Source: a bacterium
GTDB lineage: Bacteria > Spirochaetota > UBA4802 > UBA5550
Direction of reading: 5' to 3'
DNA length: 6,836 nt
Assembly (NCBI GenBank): GCA_024224995.1
Contig: JAAENB010000150.1
Span: 1-6,836, forward strand
This document shows, in pieces, positions 1-4,031 of the stretch. The first letter of the stretch is position 1; every line of letters begins with the position of its first letter. Under the pieces are notes generated by a model that worked only from the letters and a program-made list of their open reading frames with translations, did no database searches and was not told where the DNA came from. The translations under genes and the position numbers were made by a program.

Positions 1-1
1 A

Positions 2-100
2 ATCGTCAGCTATGCAGACACGATCTATTCGGTTTCGGAAGTAATAAAAAATATTTCTACGGAACTGAAAGATCAATTGACCAGGTTTAGTCTTAAGTAG
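2..100 (+). CDS. Methyl-accepting chemotaxis protein, C-terminal end (partial)
   Basis: Only the last 32 residues and the TAG stop are in the window; the gene starts before position 1. The translated tail reads through ...SEVIKNISTELK and ends DQLTRFSLK. Chemoreceptors commonly end this way: a coiled-coil helix with hydrophobic residues every 3-4 positions, then a short 'L..F.L' terminus. Such proteins sense ligands through an upstream domain and control the CheA kinase through the cytoplasmic hairpin. No pentapeptide tether (NWETF type) is present. The AraC-type gene follows within a few tens of bases, with no hairpin between. The identification rests on a short tail, so it is likely but not certain. 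Confidence 0.6.
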   Translation: MVSYADTIYSVSEVIKNISTELKDQLTRFSLK

Positions 101-104
101 GGTA

Positions 105-118
105 GTTGACAGTTGACA
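105..118. repeat. Tandem heptamer GTTGACA x2
   Basis: Two perfect copies of GTTGACA stand head to tail just after the chemoreceptor stop codon. The repeat contains two TTGACA hexamers that could act as -35 boxes, but no good -10 box follows at 16-18 bp. It also contains the TTG that would be the longest possible start of the AraC-type gene. Being in a repeat makes that start less likely. Confidence 0.55.
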
Positions 119-135
119 ATAACTGGTTTATTGCT

Positions 136-1029
136 ATGAAAGAAAAATTAAACACGGAAATAATGAAAAATATCCGCAGGCTGGCAGGTCCAATAACGGA
201 AGAGGATCTTCGGTATGTGGATTCTTTTATAACCAGGCGGGTTGCCATATTTATTCCTGTGGCAGGAGCCTGTTTTTATGCCATAACCCCGGAGCACAGT
301 CATCCGGGGTATATGTTTATCCAGGCTTTTAATAATGAAACAAAAGTAAAGATCGGTACCAGGATTGAACGGGCCATTCCTGAGCGCATAATGGCTCTTT
401 CTCCCGGAATTCCTCACCAGGAATTACCCGCCGATTTGCCGCCTCGATATGCAGCTATTTTCATTGAAAAAGCTTTTTTTGAAGAGCAGCTTAACCGTTA
501 TTTTCCCAACAGGGATATCCGGTTAAACGGGGAAAATTACCCGGTATCGCCCCGGGTTTTACCGCTGGTAAGGGAATTTGGCGGAGAATACGAGAATAAT
601 CTGCCCGGCTCGGAACAGCTCCTGGAGGCAATAAGCCTTGAGCTCTGCCATGCTATAATAAGGAGCATTTTTGAATTTACCGCTCAAACGAGCAGCATAT
701 CAACAAGCATGGAAATAAACAGGTCTCTTGAATATATACATACCCACCTTGGGCATAAGATCGCGGTGGAAGATATGGCATCCAGGGCAAACCTGTCTGT
801 CTCACATTTTACCAGGATCTTTAAACAGGAAACAACCGCCACGCCAATTGAATATTTAAAACAGGCCCGTCTTGAAGCCGCGAAGAAGATGCTTCAGGCA
901 GCAGACCGGACTATTACCGAGATCGCGTACGAATGCGGATTTAACAGCTCAGCCTATCTTTCCAGCTCATTTGCTGAAAAATACGAAGTATCCCCTTCCG
1001 AATACCGCCGCCTTTATAAAAAAGCATAA
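136..1029 (+). CDS. AraC-family transcriptional regulator
   Basis: A 297-residue protein when started at the ATG at 136. An in-frame TTG at 106 would add ten residues but lies in a GTTGACA repeat; neither start has a strong ribosome binding site. Residues ~30-150 form a probable cupin-like effector domain (HSHPGYMF, SPGIPHQE). Residues ~195-295 are a typical AraC DNA-binding domain: the first helix-turn-helix is around VEDMASRANLSVSHFTRIFK, a linker helix follows (PIEYLKQARLEAAKKML), and the second HTH is around ITEIAYECGFNSSAYLSSSF, ending SPSEYRR. It should bind DNA and usually activate in response to a small molecule. The ligand and target cannot be read from the sequence. The downstream flavoprotein gene is on the same strand but 307 bp away, so it is only a candidate target. 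Confidence 0.9.
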   Translation: MKEKLNTEIMKNIRRLAGPITEEDLRYVDSFITRRVAIFIPVAGACFYAITPEHSHPGYMFIQAFNNETKVKIGTRIERAIPERIMALSPGIPHQELPADLPPRYAAIFIEKAFFEEQLNRYFPNRDIRLNGENYPVSPRVLPLVREFGGEYENNLPGSEQLLEAISLELCHAIIRSIFEFTAQTSSISTSMEINRSLEYIHTHLGHKIAVEDMASRANLSVSHFTRIFKQETTATPIEYLKQARLEAAKKMLQAADRTITEIAYECGFNSSAYLSSSFAEKYEVSPSEYRRLYKKA

Positions 1030-1125
1030 TATCGAAATAAAAAAGCACAATACTGAAAGACTAAATTGCTCCTGCCTGTTATTTTGTAATTAAACATGCG
1101 AACTCCATATTATGGAGCAGCTAAC

Positions 1126-1154
1126 CCGGGTCTTCGGCTCCGCTCAGACACCGG
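1126..1154. repeat. Short hairpin carrying GAGCGGAGCCGAAG on the minus strand
   Basis: CCGG-GTCT (1126-1133) pairs with AGAC-A-CCGG (1146-1154), with one bulged base and a 12-nt loop. The minus strand reads CTGAGCGGAGCCGAAG. That resembles the dispersed intergenic motif 'ctgagcg(g/a)ag(t/c)cgaag' seen in many bacterial genomes (from memory). It has no T-run on either side, so it is not a standard terminator. Confidence 0.5.
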
Positions 1155-1174
1155 ATGGCAGGGAAAAATAGATC

Positions 1175-1317
1175 AGAAACTAAATACTATTGCAAGCTGT
1201 ATCCGGCTTGAAAGTATGGGCTCTTTGGGTTGTGAGGACTGTTTGAGCAACGCGAGTTCCGCAGCAATCCAAAGAGCCCATGCTTTCAAGCCCGCGCACA
1301 AGCATTATTTAGTTTCT
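1175..1317. repeat. 143-bp long-stem inverted repeat (MITE-like or structured RNA)
   Basis: Outer arms of 12 bp are perfect: AGAAACTAAATA at 1175-1186 against TATTTAGTTTCT at 1306-1317. After an imperfect stretch, inner arms of 24 bp at 1205-1228 and 1269-1292 match with one difference. That difference would be a G-U pair in the + strand RNA, and pairing continues a few bases further in. The ~36-nt loop region contains GAGCAACGCGAGTTCC. I see no clear target-site duplication and no transposase gene. It may be a non-autonomous mobile palindrome, or a leader hairpin of the following gene. Confidence 0.75.
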
Positions 1318-1336
1318 TAAGAGCAGGAGGTACAAT

Positions 1337-1783
1337 ATGTCTAAACAAGAAGTATTTGAATTTGCAAACGCAAACCAGGGATGTTTTTTATCAACAGTTG
1401 AAACAACACCCGAAGGAAATCAGCCCAGGGTACGGGGGGTTATGATGTGGTTTGCCGATGAAACAGGGTTTTATTTTCATACATCCACAGCAAAGAATGT
1501 ATGCGGACAAATCCAGGCTACTCCAAAGGTAGAAGTCTGTTATTTTAAACTCGATCCATATCCGGGAAAGATGCTGCGGGTAGCAGGGGAAGTCGAGTTC
1601 CTGAGTGACCCGGATCTAAAAGCCAGGCTCGTAGAAGAGCGCCCGTTCTTAAAAGATATCGAAAAGGCCACAGAAGGAACCGATGCCGATATCGCGCTAT
1701 TCAGGATCGTACGCGGAGAAGCTCATTTCTGGACCATGGCGGACAATATGAACGAGAAAAATTTACCCCGAGTAGAGTTTTAA
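1337..1783 (+). CDS. Pyridoxamine 5'-phosphate oxidase-like (split-barrel) flavin-binding protein
   Basis: A 148-residue protein with AGGAGG at 1325-1330, six bases before its ATG, so the start is secure. The fold signature is a single split barrel. The N-terminal strand GCFLSTVE is followed by PRVRGVMMWFADETGFYFHTS, then TAKNVCGQI...PKVEVCYF, and MLRVAGEVEF (~residues 79-88). The protein ends with a strand, HFWTMADN...PRVEF. Members of this family bind FMN, F420 or sometimes haem and act as reductases or oxidases; most, like this one, have no assigned substrate. The length (~145 aa) is normal for the stand-alone 'general stress protein 26 / PNPOx-like' group. It is cytoplasmic, with no signal peptide. 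The AraC-type regulator lies upstream and a PchB-like gene downstream, but nothing in the sequence ties their functions together. Confidence 0.85.
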   Translation: MSKQEVFEFANANQGCFLSTVETTPEGNQPRVRGVMMWFADETGFYFHTSTAKNVCGQIQATPKVEVCYFKLDPYPGKMLRVAGEVEFLSDPDLKARLVEERPFLKDIEKATEGTDADIALFRIVRGEAHFWTMADNMNEKNLPRVEF

Positions 1784-1790
1784 ATCCTTT

Positions 1791-1815
1791 CTCTCCTGTC
1801 AGGGCGGCAGGAGAG
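1791..1815 (+). terminator. Hairpin after the flavoprotein gene, weak terminator candidate
   Basis: CTCTCCTG (1791-1798) pairs with CAGGAGAG (1808-1815) around a 9-nt loop, seven bases after the TAA stop. A second overlapping dyad (GGAGG 1816-1820 / CCTCC 1823-1827) follows. No T-run follows, so termination efficiency is doubtful; it may equally be a small repeat. Confidence 0.4.
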
Positions 1816-1880
1816 GGAGGCCCCTCCTGATTAATCATTGACCAAATAATATAATTATACAAAAATGCAATCTCACTATA

Positions 1881-1885
1881 AGGAG
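1881..1885 (+). promoter_or_regulatory. Ribosome binding site fixing the PchB-like start
   Basis: AGGAG lies six bases before the ATG at 1892. A longer reading from the ATG at 1865 would place this site inside the gene and has no ribosome binding site of its own. The region just upstream (1848-1862) is AT-rich with -10-like hexamers (TATAAT at 1850-1855), but no -35 at the right distance. Confidence 0.7.
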
Positions 1886-1891
1886 TATGCG

Positions 1892-2188
1892 ATGAAACAG
1901 CCCGATGAATGCCGGAATATGGAAGATATTCGTGAAGAGATCGACCAAATAGACAGGGATATTATATCCGCTATAGGAAAACGGTATGGATACGTAAAGG
2001 CAGCTTCAAAATTTAAAACCAGCGCGCAAACAGTTAAGGCTCCTGAGCGGGTCAAAGCAATGCTGGAAAAAAGAAGATCCTGGGCCGGGGAAGAAGGACT
2101 GGACCCCGGTGTTATTGAAACGATATATAAAGAACTGGTTTCGTATTTTATTAACCGCGAAATGGAAGAGTGGGAGGGGGGAAGGTGA
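1892..2188 (+). CDS. PchB-like isochorismate pyruvate lyase / chorismate mutase (AroQ fold)
   Basis: A 98-residue all-helical protein that aligns almost end to end, without gaps, with Pseudomonas PchB as I remember it. Shared blocks are P(D/E)(E/D)C near the N-terminus, DIRE.ID.ID.DI, the loop YVKAAS(K/R)FK, APERV.AML, and W..E.GLD. Active-site positions Arg14, Arg31, Lys42 and Arg53 of PchB fall on R14, R31, K42 and R53 here. PchB position Gln90 is Glu90 here. The family removes pyruvate from isochorismate to give salicylate, or rearranges chorismate to prephenate. With no isochorismate synthase or siderophore genes visible, a plain chorismate-mutase role is equally possible. The start is set by AGGAG at 1881. 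A GC-rich tandem repeat begins right at the stop codon, so the C-terminus (EEWEGGR) may be shaped by it. Confidence 0.85.
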   Translation: MKQPDECRNMEDIREEIDQIDRDIISAIGKRYGYVKAASKFKTSAQTVKAPERVKAMLEKRRSWAGEEGLDPGVIETIYKELVSYFINREMEEWEGGR

Positions 2189-2240
2189 TCGGTGGCCCGG
2201 TGGCCCGGAGGCCCGGAGGGCCGGGTGATCGGTGATCGGT
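2184..2240. repeat. GC-rich 7-8-bp tandem repeat (GGTGATC / GGTGGCCC units)
   Basis: Successive units read GGTGATC, GGTGGCCC, GGTGGCCC, GGAGGCCC, GGAGGGCC, GGGTGATC, GGTGATC, GGT. Units at the ends carry GTGATC and those in the middle drift to GGCCC. The first unit contains the TGA stop of the PchB-like gene. Base composition is sharply more GC-rich than the flanks. Confidence 0.75.
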
Positions 2241-2255
2241 AAGAAGCCCGTAGAG

Positions 2256-2303
2256 GTGTTTGCGTGTAGGAGAGAGGCATGCCTCTCCCCTACACGCAAA
2301 CAC
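2256..2303. repeat. 48-bp near-perfect palindrome (REP/MITE-like)
   Basis: Arms of 23 bp (2256-2278 and 2281-2303) flank a central AT, with a single A/G difference. The outer part is GTGTTTGCGTGTAGG and the inner part ends GAGAGGC-AT-GCCTCTC. Palindromes with a GTGTAGGGG...CCCCTACAC core recur as dispersed elements in several bacterial genomes (general recollection). No T-run follows on either strand. It sits between the ends of two convergent genes, where it could still slow transcription from both sides. Confidence 0.8.
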
Positions 2304-2357
2304 GGCCGCGAAGAATATGGGAAGCTGTATAAAAATTATGTTGTTGTTGATTGGTAA

Positions 2358-2942
2358 TTAAAAAACCTCCGCGCCCGGTTCCGCTTTTAATTCTCCTCTG
2401 TTCATTGCGGGGATCAATTTTTGTAAAATCTTTTCCTGCTGTTCCCGGGACATCTTATGAAATTCATCCCTGAATTTTTCAGCATCGGAAACAGTCCAGG
2501 AGCCGTTTTTGATCGCGTCATTCACAACATATGAGCCGTTTTGAAACGCCTCTTTTTGCGCGGCAGCGGGTATTTTTTGAACAGCCGGCTTTTTTTCCTG
2601 GTCGGCATATTCAAATCCGCCGGAGTCTTTCGTAACTGCAGCGAGTTCTTTTTTTATAGTGTCCCTGATCTCCTGTTGAAGAAGAGCAAGGCCAAAATTA
2701 CTCCCGGCATCACGGGGTTCCGTGGAGTTCTCAGTTCCCGTAGTTTTGGCCAGGTAGCCGTTTATAGCCATCTCTTTTTGAATGGAGATTAAGGTATCGA
2801 GTTTTTGGTTTATTTCCGGCGAACTGTTGGAATTATTGTTTGTTATTAAAAAGATAAATAAAATAATATTTATAATTATTGAAATTATTAATTGAATATG
2901 TAGTGCGCTTTTGGTTTTCTGATTATTCTGTTGAATTTTCAT
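2358..2942 (-). CDS. Membrane-anchored protein of unknown function, 194 aa
   Basis: I do not recognise a named family. AAAGGAG eight bases before the ATG supports the start. Residues 1-15 are polar and basic, ~16-33 form one hydrophobic helix (IQLIISIIINIILFIFLI), and the rest is soluble, probably periplasmic or outer-face. Residues ~43-100 look helical and possibly coiled (QKLDTLISIQKEM, LLQQEIRDTIKKEL). A Lys/Ala/Pro/Gln-rich linker follows (~112-131). A C-terminal unit at ~137-184 (SYVVNDAIKNGSWTVSDAEKFRDE...LIPAMNRGEL) resembles short 'AI..G.WT..D...L' helical modules seen in unannotated proteobacterial proteins; this is recollection only. No cysteine occurs. The signal-peptide-bearing gene lies 65 bp upstream on the same strand, so the two may be cotranscribed. 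Confidence 0.7.
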   Translation of the reverse strand: MKIQQNNQKTKSALHIQLIISIIINIILFIFLITNNNSNSSPEINQKLDTLISIQKEMAINGYLAKTTGTENSTEPRDAGSNFGLALLQQEIRDTIKKELAAVTKDSGGFEYADQEKKPAVQKIPAAAQKEAFQNGSYVVNDAIKNGSWTVSDAEKFRDEFHKMSREQQEKILQKLIPAMNRGELKAEPGAEVF

Positions 2943-2970
2943 TGTATGTTCTCCTTTAAAAATAAAAAAT

Positions 2971-3433
2971 CCGGTTTATTTTTTTATTTAATTAAAATTC
3001 ATCAAGATTAATAAACATTATATGACATATTACGGATAAATAAAAAGCTCAGTTTTCCCGTATCATCAACATTGAAAGATATATGTGAATCTTTATTAAT
3101 TGTTTTTAGCAGATCAAAATAATATTCATCGAATGAATACCCGCTAATAGTAAGACCCGCTGAATCTCTCGCGTTACACCTGCAAAAATAGCTGGTTGCC
3201 GTACGATATCCGTAGCAACCGATATATTGTACCACATCAGCGGAGGATCTCGCATTGGAAATGACTCCGGATGCGCTGCCGCTTCCAGTAGTACTTGTTA
3301 GAACGAAAGTTGACACAGTGTATGAATACCCCGCGAAAAGCATGCTTGTTGAAACAGCCAGTATTAGAATCGCAAAAAAGATTTTTTTCATTAGTTACTC
3401 CTTATTTTTTTGTTTTGAACAAAAATAAACCGG
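2971..3433. repeat. 13-bp inverted repeats flanking one small gene
   Basis: CCGGTTTATTTTT at 2971-2983 is perfectly inverted as AAAAATAAACCGG at 3421-3433. The enclosed 463-bp segment holds only the 127-aa secreted-protein gene and its short leader. The arms are AT-rich apart from CCGG. Chance is possible, and no target duplication is obvious outside them. Confidence 0.45.
3008..3391 (-). CDS. Small secreted protein of unknown function, 127 aa
   Basis: A clear Sec signal peptide (MKKIFFAILILAVSTSMLFA, cleavage expected after Ala20) and an AAGGAGT ribosome binding site support a real exported product of ~107 residues. The mature part starts GYSYTVSTFV and is Ser/Thr/Gly-rich. It contains SGVISNARSSADVVQYIGC (residues 41-59) and CRCNARDSAG (70-79), with three cysteines at 59, 70 and 72. 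It ends in alternating strands (HISFNVDDTGKLSFLFIRN), suggesting a small beta fold. The 'ARxSAD..QYIGC' stretch is reminiscent of small secreted proteins without a named function in other Gram-negative bacteria, but I cannot name a family. The promoter block at 3448-3477 is shared with the cysteine-rich secreted gene at 6133-6555. The anchored-protein gene follows 65 bp downstream. Confidence 0.75.
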   Translation of the reverse strand: MKKIFFAILILAVSTSMLFAGYSYTVSTFVLTSTTGSGSASGVISNARSSADVVQYIGCYGYRTATSYFCRCNARDSAGLTISGYSFDEYYFDLLKTINKDSHISFNVDDTGKLSFLFIRNMSYNVY

Positions 3434-3447
3434 TTTTCATTTAATAT

Positions 3448-3477
3448 ATAGTAGGAAAAAGGGGCACAATGTGCCCA
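3448..3477 (-). promoter_or_regulatory. Promoter of the 127-aa secreted protein, with operator-like dyad
   Basis: Read on the minus strand: TGGGCA (3477-3472), an 18-bp spacer containing CCCCTTTTTCC, then TACTAT (3453-3448) continuing ATATTAA. The -35 matches the consensus at only four of six bases. A dyad GGGCAC-AAT-GTGCCC (3462-3476) covers the -35 and spacer. On the minus strand this dyad is followed by CTTTTT and could also form a terminator-like hairpin. The same spacer/-10 block recurs at 6596-6611. Confidence 0.5.
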
Positions 3478-3538
3478 AAAATTTTTAAACAAACACTTTT
3501 TTATTGCTTTTTTTCCCGGGGGTAATACAGGGAAGACT

Positions 3539-4012
3539 ATGAAAATAGAAGAAGCGAAAATAAGCGATGCCGGGGAGATACTTGCACTCCAGAAACTGGC
3601 GTATCAAAGCGAAGCCAAAATTATCAATGACTTTACCATCCCGCCCCTGACCCAGACCCGGGAGGAGCTGGAAAAAGAATATGATTATTCAGTGGTTTTG
3701 GCAGCCAGGCAAGATGACCGTATCGTGGGTTCTGTGCGGGCTCATTGTGAAAATGGAACCTGTTATATCGGCAAGCTCATAGTGGACCCGGCGGAGCAAA
3801 AAAAGGGGATAGGGGCGCGATTAATGCGGGAGATAGAAAACCGGTTCGTAGAAGCGGAACGGTATGAGCTCTTCACGGGAGAGAAGAGTGAAAACAATAT
3901 ACGGTTTTACCGGAATCGCGGGTATAGACTTTTCAGGACCGAAAAGATAAATGAAAAACTGAGCTTTGTTTTTTTTGAGAAATCGCCGCATTATTCATGC
4001 GGCGATTGTTGA
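3539..4012 (+). CDS. GNAT-family N-acetyltransferase
   Basis: A 157-residue protein with AGGGA five bases before the ATG. It covers a whole GNAT domain. The N-terminal strand/helix is MKIEEAKISDAGEILALQKLAY. The central strands are YSVVLAARQDDRIVGSVRAH and TCYIGKLIVDP. The acetyl-CoA pyrophosphate loop is QKKGIGARL (residues 87-95, the Q/R-x-x-G-x-G/A motif), and the last motif is NNIRFYRNRGYRLFRTEKI (~119-137). It should transfer an acetyl group from acetyl-CoA to an amine; the substrate is unknown. It is transcribed divergently from the secreted-protein gene (147-bp gap) and convergently to the helicase (19-bp gap). Oddly, its last residues (PHYSCGD) are encoded within a perfect 10-bp hairpin, so the C-terminal tail overlaps the transcription-end structure. 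Confidence 0.9.
   Translation: MKIEEAKISDAGEILALQKLAYQSEAKIINDFTIPPLTQTREELEKEYDYSVVLAARQDDRIVGSVRAHCENGTCYIGKLIVDPAEQKKGIGARLMREIENRFVEAERYELFTGEKSENNIRFYRNRGYRLFRTEKINEKLSFVFFEKSPHYSCGDC
3981..4007. terminator. Perfect hairpin between convergent genes
   Basis: AATCGCCGCA (3981-3990) pairs perfectly with TGCGGCGATT (3998-4007) around a 7-nt loop. It lies inside the 3' end of the acetyltransferase gene and 24 bp past the helicase stop. The T-run on the + strand starts only ~16 nt later and none follows on the minus strand. It may end transcripts from both sides, but it is not a textbook terminator. Confidence 0.55.
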
Positions 4013-4031
4013 AGCAAGAGTTTATTTTTTT

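Larger units (their letters stand above)
1030..1336. other. 307-bp intergenic region filled with inverted repeats
   Basis: No believable gene lies here. The first ~65 bp are AT-rich and hold no clear terminator for the AraC-type gene. Then come a small 6-bp stem (CTCCAT 1103-1108 with ATGGAG 1112-1117), a hairpin of the GAGCGGAGCCGAAG type (1126-1154) and a long imperfect inverted repeat (1175-1317). The latter ends eight bases before the AGGAGG of the flavoprotein gene (1325-1330). I could not pick a convincing promoter. Confidence 0.6.

Noticed and set aside
106..135. TTG start for the AraC-type gene
   Set aside because: It lies in a GTTGACA tandem repeat with no proper ribosome binding site. 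It is kept as an alternative, because the ATG at 136 also lacks a strong site.
105..135. TTGACA hexamers as a promoter for the AraC-type gene
   Set aside because: No TATAAT-like box lies 16-18 bp downstream of either copy.
872..1093. 73-residue open frame on +
   Set aside because: It overlaps the conserved DNA-binding domain of the AraC-type gene in another frame and has no protein-like features.
1096..1320. 74-residue open frame on + between the AraC-type gene and the flavoprotein
   Set aside because: It lies almost entirely within the hairpin and the long inverted repeat, has no ribosome binding site, and its composition follows the palindrome.
1876..2299. Two long minus-strand frames opposite the PchB-like gene
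   Set aside because: They are antisense to a strongly conserved enzyme and pass through the tandem repeat and palindrome.
2958..2983. AAAAATAAA / TTTATTTTT hairpin upstream of the 194-aa gene
   Set aside because: A stem of A-T pairs only, in a very AT-rich gap; too weak to call a terminator.
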